Shown: positions 52,613 to 62,740 of the stretch, one piece after another | Layout: each line of letters begins with the position of its first letter | How positions within the stretch are numbered: position 1 is the stretch's first letter | Origin: Tunturiibacter empetritectus | GTDB taxonomy: Bacteria; Acidobacteriota; Terriglobia; Terriglobales; Acidobacteriaceae | Assembly (NCBI RefSeq): GCF_013410875.1 | Contig: NZ_JACCCU010000002.1 | Coordinates: 62,001-126,000 of the forward strand | Length of the DNA stretch: 64,000 nucleotides | Reading direction: 5' to 3' | Position numbers and translations under genes: made by a program | Notes under the pieces: model-generated | Database searches by the model: none | Told to the model about the DNA's origin: nothing | The model's input: only the letters and a program-made list of their open reading frames with translations

Positions 52613-53720
52613 AGTACCCCTGGCGATTATGTACCGTCAGGTTCGGAAGCCCTGGCGGCGGAACGAGTCGTATCTTCAATTTACGCCAGTTCCCATCCTG
52701 CTTCACCTCTGAAGGCCTATACCCGATCACATATTCATTTCTCAGCTCTGCGCTGATCCGCGAAGCAATATCGCCCAAGTCCCCCAGCTCCGAGACCCGG
52801 AACATCCGTCCCCCGGTCATATCGCAGATATCGGTCAGCAGTACCGGCCCCAACTGCTCCTCGGTCGTCGGCGCATATTGATCGAAGATCCCGATCGAGT
52901 AGATCTGCACATCGCTCTCCCGCACCACGCGCCGCAGCTCGCCCTCCGTATAACGGCTGCGATTATCCCCTCCATCCGAGATTATTAGCAGCGCCTTCCG
53001 TTCATACTTCGCCTGCTTCAACTTATCCACGCCAAGATAGATCGCATCGATCAGCGCAGTCCGATTCTCCGGCTTCAGCATCACCATCCGCGCCTCCACG
53101 TCATCCACATCGGACGTGTAATCCACAATCACCGCGGGCCGATCGTTGAACCCGACGACAAAGAACTCATCCTGCGGGTTTGATGTCCTCAAAAACTCAC
53201 TCAACGCCTTCCGCGCACGCGCAAACTTCGACGACATGCTCCCGCTCAAATCGAAGATGATCCCAATCGTCACCGGCGCATCCTGTGTCGAGAAGCTCTT
53301 GATCACCTGTCCGATATTGTTGTCGAAGACCTCGAAGTTCTCCCGTTCCAACCCTGTCACTAGCCGATTCATTGGATCGGTCACCGTCGCCGGAATCAGC
53401 ACGAGGTTCACATCCACTCGAATCCGCGCATCCCGTCGCGAAGTTCCCAGCGCAGCCGCATTTGCCGCACCTTCGATCACCGGCTTCTTCTCCTCAGGCG
53501 TCTTCGGCGGCGCAGGCGGTGCAGGCGTATGGACCACATCCAGCGGATTCTCCTGCTCCTGCGCGAGGCAAACTCCACCTTCCGCCCCACCCCATAACCC
53601 CAAACACAGACCCAGCAACACCCCAAGCCTCCACCCGGCCCAACGCCCTCTCAGGCGAGCCGCCCCACACTCTCTTCGCCCGTCTCCAACAACTACCCCG
53701 TCCCGTCTATTGATCTCCAT
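52596..53720 (-). CDS. Secreted VWA-domain protein 1
   Basis: 374 residues from the ATG at 53720 (AGG 7 bp upstream); an upstream frame start at 53786 is unlikely. Signal peptide (WRLGVLLGLCLGLWGGAEGG). Strand domain with VDVNLVLIPATVTDPMNRLV, then a VWA domain with MIDAS FDLSGSMSSK and ISDGGDNRSR. The same domain order as the overlapping gene suggests tandem duplication. First of two genes; divergent from the DUF1015 gene. Confidence 0.88.
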   Translation of the reverse strand: MEINRRDGVVVGDGRRECGAARLRGRWAGWRLGVLLGLCLGLWGGAEGGVCLAQEQENPLDVVHTPAPPAPPKTPEEKKPVIEGAANAAALGTSRRDARIRVDVNLVLIPATVTDPMNRLVTGLERENFEVFDNNIGQVIKSFSTQDAPVTIGIIFDLSGSMSSKFARARKALSEFLRTSNPQDEFFVVGFNDRPAVIVDYTSDVDDVEARMVMLKPENRTALIDAIYLGVDKLKQAKYERKALLIISDGGDNRSRYTEGELRRVVRESDVQIYSIGIFDQYAPTTEEQLGPVLLTDICDMTGGRMFRVSELGDLGDIASRISAELRNEYVIGYRPSEVKQDGNWRKLKIRLVPPPGLPNLTVHNRQGYYAPSQ

Positions 53721-54005
53721 CTCGGCACCTATGTAGTCCTCGCGACCACTCACCAGTCGCACATCTGTGGAGCCTCTACCAATCACTCAACCCACAGCCC
53801 GCCAAGTCCATCAGATGCTGCGTTCTGAAGATAATAGACCCCCTGTCAACCCCATTTGTCATCAATTCATCTTGGCCTGCGCGCAGTTGCTGTCTCCTCA
53901 ACGTTCTCCATACACCTCCGGATTCCTCTCACCCCTTCTTACCCTCTCTTCACGTCCCAACCCGTACAATCACCACAGAATCCAACTCTGGAGAACCTTC
54001 AAAGC

Positions 54006-55457
<1,452 letters not shown>

Positions 55458-55472
55458 ACTTCACCAACCCGA

Positions 55473-56240
55473 GTGGTCGCGAAACCCATTTACAATCAAA
55501 CCCGCGACCACTCAAACCCTTTGACTTACCCCCTAAAGCAATTCGCCGCGCGCCTAGCCCTAGTCCTCCTCGCGAGCCTCGCCCCCCTAACCGCGCAAAC
55601 CCCGCAACCCATCCCCCGCACCACCATCTTTCTCGACCCCGCCCACGGCGGCACCGACTCCGGCGCCCGGCTCACCGACAACCTCCCTGAAAAATCCCTC
55701 ACCCTCGCCTTCGCAACTCGCCTCCGCGCACTCCTCTCCACCAGCGGCTTCTCCGTCATCGCCACTCGCGACACCGACCCCACCGTCCCCTTCACCACCG
55801 ACCAGCGCGCCGAGATCGCCAACCACTCGCACCCCACCGCCTGCCTCGTCCTCCACGCCACCGCCAGCGGCAACGGCGTCCACATCATCACCTCCGACGT
55901 CCCGCCGCCCGACGACGCCGACACCGAAACACACCACGCCATCCCCTGGGACACCGCGCAATCCGCCTCCATCCCCCAGAGCCTCGCCCTCGCCAACTCC
56001 CTCGGCCTCGCCCTCCTTCACTCCCGCCTGCCCGTCCTGCTCACCCGCGCCTCCCTCCGCCCCCTTGATAACCTAACCTGCCCCGCCGTCGCCATAGAGA
56101 TCGCGCCTCTTACCCCAACCGACGGTGACCCCACCCCTGTCAGCGACGCCAACTACCAGCAGCAGATCGCCCAGGCCATCGCCACCGGCCTCACCACCTG
56201 GCGCAGGAACCAGAACCCCGCCGCCGGAGCTGCCCGATGA
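55473..56240 (+). CDS. N-acetylmuramoyl-L-alanine amidase (Amidase_3)
   Basis: 255 residues. Start taken as GTG 55473; no clear ribosome site, and a TTG at 55521 is possible. Signal segment AARLALVLLASLAPLTAQ. The zinc ligands are visible: His in IFLDPAHGGTDSGA, Glu in NLPEKSLTLAF and His in CLVLHATASG. The final VAIEIAPLTP contains the catalytic Glu. Cleaves peptide stems from glycan strands in the periplasm. ATGA overlap with the GerMN gene, in a cell-wall group with MurI. Confidence 0.88.
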   Translation: MVAKPIYNQTRDHSNPLTYPLKQFAARLALVLLASLAPLTAQTPQPIPRTTIFLDPAHGGTDSGARLTDNLPEKSLTLAFATRLRALLSTSGFSVIATRDTDPTVPFTTDQRAEIANHSHPTACLVLHATASGNGVHIITSDVPPPDDADTETHHAIPWDTAQSASIPQSLALANSLGLALLHSRLPVLLTRASLRPLDNLTCPAVAIEIAPLTPTDGDPTPVSDANYQQQIAQAIATGLTTWRRNQNPAAGAAR

Positions 56241-56911
56241 TCCCCCGCTACCAGCGCATCCTCTTCTGGAGCCTCTTGGGCGGCATCCTCCTCATGTCGG
56301 CCTTTCTCCTCCGCGGCTGCCAGCAGGCCCACAAGCGCCTCGCCGCCCTCAACGACGCCACCCCCATCGCCGCCCCCACCGCCACCAGCACCGAAGACAT
56401 CACCCTCTATCTCGCCAGCGACACCGACGCCTCCATCACCCCCACCACCGAATCCTTCGCCCTGCCCCAGGCACCAACCCTACGCGCCCGCACCCTCCTC
56501 GAGCACCTCCTCGCAACCTACGCCCTCCCCACCTCCAAACATCCACTCCAAGCCGGCCCCGCCGTCGACGATGTCTTCCTCCTGACTCCCCCCGAGATAA
56601 CCCAGACAAACCAGACCAAGACCCCGCATCGGCCTTTAGCCGACCTCTCCCAAGCCAACCAGCAAGCCATCGTCAACCTCCACGGCTCCTTCGTAGACAA
56701 TCACCCCTCTGGCATCCAGGTCGAGGCTCTCACCGTGCAATCGATCGTCGGCACCCTCCACACCGCGCTCCCCCAGATCACCGGCGTCCGCTTCCTGGTC
56801 GACGGCCAGCCCCACGACACCCTCGCCGGCCACGCCGACCTCCTCCGCACCTACCCCGCGGTCGACACCACCTCCCACCCGGCCCCACCCACCGAAACCC
56901 CTCAGCCTTAA
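56237..56911 (+). CDS. GerMN-domain membrane-anchored protein
   Basis: 224 residues. N-terminal anchor (ILFWSLLGGILLMSAFLL then RGC), then an alpha/beta GerMN/sporulation-type domain with ITLYLASDTD, ALPQAPTLRARTLLEHLLAT, VNLHGSFVDNHPSGIQVEAL and TGVRFLVDGQPHDTLAGHADL. GerMN domains are found in Bacillus GerM and in peptidoglycan-linked proteins. The overlap with the amidase gene supports a joint role in wall remodelling. Precise activity unknown. Confidence 0.8.
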   Translation: MIPRYQRILFWSLLGGILLMSAFLLRGCQQAHKRLAALNDATPIAAPTATSTEDITLYLASDTDASITPTTESFALPQAPTLRARTLLEHLLATYALPTSKHPLQAGPAVDDVFLLTPPEITQTNQTKTPHRPLADLSQANQQAIVNLHGSFVDNHPSGIQVEALTVQSIVGTLHTALPQITGVRFLVDGQPHDTLAGHADLLRTYPAVDTTSHPAPPTETPQP

Positions 56912-56984
56912 AAGAAAAACAGCCTAACATACAAAAGAGCCTTCAGCATAGATAGCTCACCCCACGTCCTTGCTTTGTGTTGCC

Positions 56985-57011
56985 GTCATCCTAAGCGTAG
57001 CGAAGGATCCC
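56985..57011 (+). repeat. GTCATCCT ... GAAGGATCCC intergenic element, short copy
   Basis: GTCATCCTAAGCGTAGCGAA then GGATCCC, upstream of murI. Related ends recur at 60673-60730 with an inserted hairpin. Confidence 0.5.
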
Positions 57012-57057
57012 GAAGGTCACTAAGCATTTACAACCTTCAGAACCTTTCCGCAAAAAA

Positions 57058-57975
57058 ATGTTCAACAATAACAAGAGCTTCAGCAGCAATAACAAAACAC
57101 TCATGACCGACAGCCCCGCAGCCAATCCAAACCCCGCAAAATCCCTCACCATCGGCGTCTTCGACTCAGGCTTCGGCGGCCTCACCGTCCTCCGCGCCCT
57201 CCTTCCGCTCATCCCCCACGCCCACTACCTATTCCTCGGCGACACCGCACGTCTCCCCTACGGCTCCAAGTCCCGCGAAACCGTCGCCCGCTATGCCGTC
57301 TCCAGCGCAAAGTTCCTCCACGATCAAGGTGCCGACCTCCTCGTCATCGCCTGCAACACCGCCACCGCCCTGGCCCTTCCGGACATCCAGCAAGCCCTGC
57401 CCATCCCCGTCATCGGCGTAGTCGAACCCGGAGCCCAGGCCGCCCTCGCAACCTCGAGCTCCCCGGGGTCCAATACTCCCGACGGTCCAAACAACGTCCT
57501 CGTCCTCGCCACTCAAGCCACAGTCCAATCCCACGCCTACACCCACGCTCTCAACGCCCTCGGCCTTGAGGCGAGCGAAAAAGCCTGCCCACTCCTAGTC
57601 CCGCTCGTCGAAGAGGGCTGGACCAACCACCCCGTCACCGACGAAGTCCTGAAAATCTACCTCACCGAAGCCCTCGCCGCCGCGCCAGCCACCCAAACCC
57701 TCCTCCTCGGCTGCACCCACTACCCTCTCATCGAGCCCGCCATCCACCGCACCCTCGACTCCATCGGCCACCCCCTCACCGTCATCGACTCCGCCGACGC
57801 CACCGCCCGGGCCACCGCCGCCCTCGTCGCCAACCACTTCCCCAACCTCACCCCCACCACCCAACCAAGCTGCACCTTCTACGCCACCGACTCCATAGAA
57901 AAGTTCCAGCGCCTCGGCTCCAACTTCCTCGGCCAACCCGTCACCAAAGTCAATCTAGTCGACCTCGGCGGCTAA
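57058..57975 (+). CDS. murI: Glutamate racemase
   Basis: Supplies D-glutamate for peptidoglycan. 305 residues from ATG 57058, or 290 from ATG 57103; the first 15 residues are Asn/Ser-rich and may not be translated. Catalytic residues: Asp in GVFDSGFGGLTVL, Cys in LVIACNTATALAL and the second Cys in LLLGCTHYPLI. Asp/His are also in place, so both racemization bases are intact. Cytosolic. Located after the amidase/GerMN pair. Confidence 0.95.
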   Translation: MFNNNKSFSSNNKTLMTDSPAANPNPAKSLTIGVFDSGFGGLTVLRALLPLIPHAHYLFLGDTARLPYGSKSRETVARYAVSSAKFLHDQGADLLVIACNTATALALPDIQQALPIPVIGVVEPGAQAALATSSSPGSNTPDGPNNVLVLATQATVQSHAYTHALNALGLEASEKACPLLVPLVEEGWTNHPVTDEVLKIYLTEALAAAPATQTLLLGCTHYPLIEPAIHRTLDSIGHPLTVIDSADATARATAALVANHFPNLTPTTQPSCTFYATDSIEKFQRLGSNFLGQPVTKVNLVDLGG

Positions 57976-58011
57976 GCTAACTTTGCTTTATCCTGCAAAC
58001 GGAGAAAAACG

Positions 58012-58389
58012 ATGCCCTACCTGCTAAAAACCGAACCCACCAAATACTCCTTCGAAGACCTCGAGCGCGACGGCGAGACCACCTGGGACGGCATCTCCAA
58101 CAACCAGGCCCTCCTCAATCTTCGAGGCATGAAGCCCGGCGAAAAACTCGTCATCTATCACTCCGTCGTCGGCAAAGCAGCCGTCGGCACAGCCAAGGTA
58201 GTCTCCGTCGATGCCGCCGACCCCAAAAACCCGCAGGTCCGCATCAAGCCCGTTAAGCGCCTCAAAACCGAGAAGCCGCTCGACGAGATGCGCACCGCCG
58301 CCGTCTTCAAAGATTCCATCCTCTTCCGCCAGTTCCGCCTCTCCGTCGTCCCCCTCACAGACGCTCAGTACGACTGGCTCACCGCCTAG
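58012..58389 (+). CDS. EVE-domain protein
   Basis: 125 residues, the usual size for a lone EVE domain. MPYLLKTEPTKYSFEDLERD, TTWDGISNNQALLNLRGMKPGEKLVIYHS and VGTAKVVS are the classical PUA-like EVE pattern with the Trp-Asp-Gly cage residues. These proteins bind modified bases (for example 5-methylcytosine or thiolated RNA bases). Good ribosome site CGGAG. 36 bp after murI, so may be co-transcribed. Confidence 0.93.
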   Translation: MPYLLKTEPTKYSFEDLERDGETTWDGISNNQALLNLRGMKPGEKLVIYHSVVGKAAVGTAKVVSVDAADPKNPQVRIKPVKRLKTEKPLDEMRTAAVFKDSILFRQFRLSVVPLTDAQYDWLTA

Positions 58390-58399
58390 AGCCTTCTTC

Positions 58400-59731
58400 C
58401 TAGACTTTTTTCAAAATCACCTTCTTCTCAAAGTAAGAAGCATTCGCCATGTGGCAAGCCGACGCCGCATGGTGCCCAAACACCACATCCTCCGCCACCG
58501 GCTTCCGCGACCTCACCGCATCGAAGAACGTCGCCAGGTGCGGCCGCAGCTCATCCCACGACGGCCCCTTCCACATCATCGTGTCATCCAGCGGATGCTC
58601 ATTCAGAAACGCATCGTGCTCCGCATGCCACTGCTTCTCATACTGAGCATGCATCGCCGCCGGAAACCCATTGATCCCATAAGCCGGCGATCGATCTACC
58701 CCCAACTGAGGAATCAACGTCACCGTATTGGTATTCGAAATCTCAATCACGCCCTTCGGCCCCATCACCCGAGTCACCTCAGGCGTCTCCGTCCCCAGCG
58801 TCAGCCGCACCGTCACTGCAACATTGCCGTACTCAAACTCAGTCACCATCAGATCCGGCATATTCCGCCCATCCTTCCAGCGATAGATGCCCCCAATCGA
58901 ATAAGCCCGATCCGGAGTCGCATGGATCCCGGTTACAAATTGCATCCCGCTCAACAGATGCACCATCAAGTCGCCGGCCATTCCCGTGCCGTACTCATGG
59001 AACGCACGCCACCGCGCAAACGCAATCGGATCGAACGCCTTCTTCGGCGCAGTCCCCTCCCACGTCGCCCAGTCCAGCGTCTCCGGCGAAAGATCCAGCG
59101 GCGGAGGATACACCCAGGCCCCACCTGGTGAGTTCCTCCCCAGCTGCAGCTCCACCTGGTGTACCTCTCCAATCGCGCCCGAGTCGTACAACTCCTTCGC
59201 CTTCGCAAACACCTTCGAGCTCACCCTCTGCGACCCCACCTGCACAAAGTTCTTGCTTCCCTTCACCGCCGCAACCATCTCCTCCCCCTCGGCGATGGTG
59301 TGCGACATCGGCTTCTCGCAGTGCACATCCTTCCCTGCACGAATCGCATCCACCGTGATCTGCTTATGCCAGTGATCCGGCACCGCAACAATCACCGCCT
59401 CGATATCCTTATCCTCCAAAATCTCCTGATACCGTCGCGTCGTCTTGATATTCGCGCCCGCAATCTCCTTCGCCAGCGTATGCCGCCCGTCATACAGATC
59501 GCACGCCGCAACACACTGCGCCTGCGGCAGACTCACAGCGTTCCTGAGCAACTGAGACCCCTGGATCCCCACCCCAATACTCGCAAACCGTACCCGGTCC
59601 CCACTCGCCACCGGCGCCGCCTGCTCTTGCCCCAGCATCACTGTACCGGGCAACACACCAGGCAAAGCCGCCGCCATAGCCAACCCACTCCCCGTCTGCA
59701 AAAACCTTCTACGCGAAAACTCCGACATCAA
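58400..59731 (-). CDS. Tat-exported Gfo/Idh/MocA-family oxidoreductase
   Basis: 443 residues. Twin-arginine leader SRRRFLQTGSGLAMAAALPG. NAD(P)-binding Rossmann domain follows (VRFASIGVGIQGSQLL), then VAVPDHWHKQ and the EKPMSHTIAEGEEM loop of the family. The second domain carries HEYGTGMAGDLMVHLLSG. Similar secreted members act on sugar derivatives in Bacteroidetes/Planctomycetes/Acidobacteria. Substrate unknown. Divergent from fabI with 130 bp between. Confidence 0.9.
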   Translation of the reverse strand: MMSEFSRRRFLQTGSGLAMAAALPGVLPGTVMLGQEQAAPVASGDRVRFASIGVGIQGSQLLRNAVSLPQAQCVAACDLYDGRHTLAKEIAGANIKTTRRYQEILEDKDIEAVIVAVPDHWHKQITVDAIRAGKDVHCEKPMSHTIAEGEEMVAAVKGSKNFVQVGSQRVSSKVFAKAKELYDSGAIGEVHQVELQLGRNSPGGAWVYPPPLDLSPETLDWATWEGTAPKKAFDPIAFARWRAFHEYGTGMAGDLMVHLLSGMQFVTGIHATPDRAYSIGGIYRWKDGRNMPDLMVTEFEYGNVAVTVRLTLGTETPEVTRVMGPKGVIEISNTNTVTLIPQLGVDRSPAYGINGFPAAMHAQYEKQWHAEHDAFLNEHPLDDTMMWKGPSWDELRPHLATFFDAVRSRKPVAEDVVFGHHAASACHMANASYFEKKVILKKV

Positions 59732-59861
59732 ATATCCTCCTCAACCAGCGCCTCCACTATAGAAGAACTCCCACTCATCTCGTACCGCCCTCACCCTGCT
59801 ATCCTTTCTGTTGGGCCACGCCCCACCCGCCCAAGCCGTCTCGAAAGGATCACCACGCATC

Positions 59862-60626
59862 ATGATTGACCTCAAAGGCAAAGTAGCCGTCGTCTTCGGC
59901 CTCGCCAACAAACGCAGCATCGCGTGGGCCATCGCCCAGAAGCTCGCCGAAGCCGGCGCCACCCTCGCCATCTGTTATCAAAGCGAGCGTCTCCAGCGCG
60001 AGGCGGAAGAGTTAGCCGCCGATCTCCCCGGCGCCAAGACCTTCCGCTGCGACGTCTCCAGCGACGCAGAAATTGACGCCGTCTTCGAGCAGTTCAAAAC
60101 CGTCTATGGCAAGCTCGACATTCTCATTCACTCCATTGGATTCGCACCCAACATGAAAATAAACAATGTCCTGCGAACTCCGCGCGAAGACTTCCGCATC
60201 GCTCACGACATCAGCGTCTACTCCCTCATCGCCCTCGCTCGCGCAGCCGAGCCTCTCATGGCCGAAGGAAGCTCCATCCTCACCCTTACCTACTACGGCG
60301 CCGAAAAAGTCTTCCCCAACTACAACATTATGGGCGTCGCCAAAGCCGGACTCGAATCCGCCGTCCGCTACCTCGCCTCAGATCTCGGCGCGAAGAAGAT
60401 TCGAGTCAACGCCATCTCCGCCGGCCCCATCAAGACCCTCGCCGCGCGCGGCATCAGCGACTTCACAACCATCCTCACCGCAGTCGAACAGCGCGCCCCA
60501 CTCCATCGCAACGTCGACGCGTTAGAAGTCGGCAACACAGCCCTCTTCCTATCGAGCGACCTCGCCAGCGGCATCACCGGCGAAATCACCTTCGTAGACT
60601 GCGGCTTCAACATCACCGGCCTCTAG
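59862..60626 (+). CDS. fabI: Enoyl-[acyl-carrier-protein] reductase (NADH)
   Basis: 254 residues from the ATG at 59862. Final reduction step of type II fatty acid synthesis. VVFGLANKRSIAWAIAQKL is the FabI nucleotide loop; the Tyr-x6-Lys catalytic pair is in YYGAEKVFPNYNIMGVAKAG (the FabI spacing), followed by AISAGPIKTLAARGI. A weak AAAGGA is about 12 bp upstream. The protein is the target class for triclosan-type inhibitors in other bacteria. Confidence 0.95.
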   Translation: MIDLKGKVAVVFGLANKRSIAWAIAQKLAEAGATLAICYQSERLQREAEELAADLPGAKTFRCDVSSDAEIDAVFEQFKTVYGKLDILIHSIGFAPNMKINNVLRTPREDFRIAHDISVYSLIALARAAEPLMAEGSSILTLTYYGAEKVFPNYNIMGVAKAGLESAVRYLASDLGAKKIRVNAISAGPIKTLAARGISDFTTILTAVEQRAPLHRNVDALEVGNTALFLSSDLASGITGEITFVDCGFNITGL

Positions 60627-60672
60627 CAACGATCTTTCCGACAGCAGCCTCGACCCTTAGAAATCAGGCGAC

Positions 60673-60731
60673 GTCATCCTGAGCTGCGCAGGTCACAGTC
60701 TCATCGTGATCTGCGCAGCCGAAGGATCCCC
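60673..60731. repeat. GTCATCCT ... GAAGGATCC element with internal hairpin
   Basis: Starts GTCATCCTGA and ends GAAGGATCCC, matching the short copy at 56985-57011. The inserted part 60683-60719 is a hairpin, GCTGCGCAG / CTGCGCAGC with an additional TCAC/GTGA pair near the loop. Lies between fabI and the second dinB gene. Confidence 0.6.
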
Positions 60732-60804
60732 GTATTTGCATTTACTTTTCATTCTTCGCCCTTCCCGCTTCGTATATCCTTCTGTCCGTATAAAAGGAGC
60801 CCAC

Positions 60805-61314
60805 ATGACCATCGCTGAAATCCTCCTCCAGGACTTCGACAACGAGATCTCCAACACCCGCCGCACCCTCGAGCGTGTCCCCGAAGGCAAGAACAACTGG
60901 AAGTGTCACGACAAGTCCATGGTCCTCGGCAAACTCGCCATGCACTGCGCTACCCTGCCCCTCTTCGGCTCCTACATCATCCTCGACGACGAAATGGACA
61001 TAGCAGCCCCAAAGCGTCCCCATGCCCCACTCGAGTTCACCACCCGCGCCAACGCCCTGCAGCAGCTCGACGAAAGTGCAGCCGCCTGTCGCAACGCCAT
61101 CGCCGCATGCTCCGACGAGAACCTCGCCAAACTCTGGAAGTTCAGCTACGGAGAGCACGTCATCTCCAACAACCCCCGCTCGCTCACCTTTCGCCAGATG
61201 TGCTTCAACCACCTCATCCACCACACCGCGCAGCTAGGTGTCTATCTCCGCCTCAACGACATCCCCGTCCCTGCACTCTACGGCCCCTCCGCCGACGAGC
61301 AGTGGTCCGCCTGA
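60805..61314 (+). CDS. DinB family protein, cytosolic form
   Basis: 169 residues from ATG 60805, which has AAAAGGAG at good distance; an earlier frame start is unlikely. Four-helix DinB fold: MTIAEILLQDFDNEISNTRRTL, LGKLAMHCATLPLF (His ligand), and the final FNHLIHHTAQLGVYLRLNDI with the HxxxH-Q pattern. Metal binding is expected. It differs from the exported paralogue at 20899 in lacking a signal peptide. Confidence 0.88.
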   Translation: MTIAEILLQDFDNEISNTRRTLERVPEGKNNWKCHDKSMVLGKLAMHCATLPLFGSYIILDDEMDIAAPKRPHAPLEFTTRANALQQLDESAAACRNAIAACSDENLAKLWKFSYGEHVISNNPRSLTFRQMCFNHLIHHTAQLGVYLRLNDIPVPALYGPSADEQWSA

Positions 61315-61336
61315 AAGCAACACCGCAGCCTGCACC

Positions 61337-62638
61337 TCAAGGCCGCTTGTAAACCACCCCGTTCTTCATCACAAACGACACCTTCGTCGTCGCCGAGATA
61401 TCCTGCAACGGATCTCCCGGCACCCCGATCACATCCGCAAAATACCCAACCTTCAACTCTCCAATCTTCCCCGCCCATCCCAGCAGCCTCGCGCCGTTCA
61501 GCAGATCCGCCTGCAACGCCGCTGCCGGCCTCATGCCAAACTCCACCATCAACTCCAGCTCACGCGCCTGCGTCCCATGCGGAAACGGCCCCACATCGCT
61601 GCCCACCGCCATCGGCACACCCGCCGCCAACTGCTTCTTGAACTCCGTCGCATGATACGCAATCAACTGCCTCTCCCTCGCCTCTGCCGGCTTGCTCGCA
61701 GCGTGGTCCGCGAAATACTCGCTGATCGCAAACGTAGGCACAGCATAAATCTGCTTCTCCTTCATCGCTTTCATCGTCGAATCGCTCAACTGATACGCAT
61801 GATCCACCGAAGCCACTCCAGCCGCCACGGCAAATCCCGTCCCCGGTTCTCCCGTAGCATGCACTGCAACCCCGCGCCCTGAACCCACTCCACCGCCCGT
61901 CCGCTCAGCCTCTTTCACCGCTGCTCGAAGCTCCGCCTCCGTGTACTGATACGGCGTCACAAACTCACCCTCTCGCACCCCATCCTTCCCTGTCTCATAC
62001 ACCTTCGTAAAGTCCGCGCCACCTTTTCGCTGCTCCCGCATCACCTTCACAATCTCCTCACTCGAATCCGCATAGTCCGCATTTGAAAGCACCCTCTGCG
62101 CCGGGTTATACCCAATCGCATCCTCATGCCCACCCGTCAAATCGATCGCATTGCAGCTCATCCGCATTCGCGGCCCCGGTATCAACCCGGAGTTGATCGC
62201 ATTCCGCACCGCAACATCTGCGCACCCAGCACCCTCGGTGCCCATATCCCGCTCCGCCGTAAACCCCGCCATCAGATCCGCCTTCGCCGCCCCCGCCGCA
62301 ATCAGCGTTCGCTCCGGCACACTCTCCTGCACCGTCTGTAGATCCTCCGCTCCCGGATGCAGAAACAGATGCACATGCGCATCGATCAATCCCGGCATCA
62401 GCGTCGTATCCCCTAAATCAATCACCTCCGCCCCAGCCGGTCGATCCACACGCGAGCCAGCAGCAACAATCCTCTCTCCCTCCACCAGCACCTCACCCGG
62501 CGCCACCACCTTCCCTGCTGCAACATCCAGCATCCGCGCCGCATGCAGCACCACCATATGCTTCGTCGCCCCTGTATCTTGCGCCACGCAAACCGAAGCC
62601 GCCAACCCGACCAACACCCCGCAAAAAAGTTTTTTCAT
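61337..62638 (-). CDS. Secreted amidohydrolase (imidazolonepropionase-like)
   Basis: 433 residues from ATG 62638 with a signal peptide (KLFCGVLVGLAASVCVAQ). The amidohydrolase metal site is visible: His-x-His in GLIDAHVHLFLHPG, carbamylated Lys/His region in DFTKVYETGKDG, VAVHATGEPG and VDHAYQLS. The final ELKVGYFADVIGVPGDPLQDI is the typical barrel end of Xaa-Pro/prolidase-type amidohydrolases. Substrate unknown; in Acidobacteria many such proteins occur. Divergent from another amidohydrolase. Confidence 0.9.
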   Translation of the reverse strand: MKKLFCGVLVGLAASVCVAQDTGATKHMVVLHAARMLDVAAGKVVAPGEVLVEGERIVAAGSRVDRPAGAEVIDLGDTTLMPGLIDAHVHLFLHPGAEDLQTVQESVPERTLIAAGAAKADLMAGFTAERDMGTEGAGCADVAVRNAINSGLIPGPRMRMSCNAIDLTGGHEDAIGYNPAQRVLSNADYADSSEEIVKVMREQRKGGADFTKVYETGKDGVREGEFVTPYQYTEAELRAAVKEAERTGGGVGSGRGVAVHATGEPGTGFAVAAGVASVDHAYQLSDSTMKAMKEKQIYAVPTFAISEYFADHAASKPAEARERQLIAYHATEFKKQLAAGVPMAVGSDVGPFPHGTQARELELMVEFGMRPAAALQADLLNGARLLGWAGKIGELKVGYFADVIGVPGDPLQDISATTKVSFVMKNGVVYKRP

Positions 62639-62740
62639 AGTCCCAGCAGCATATCGCGAAACGCCGCCAACCCAACAACACTCAAGCGAACCGCGCACTT
62701 TCCAATTGACTTGAAAACCCATCCACGCTAAACACAACGC

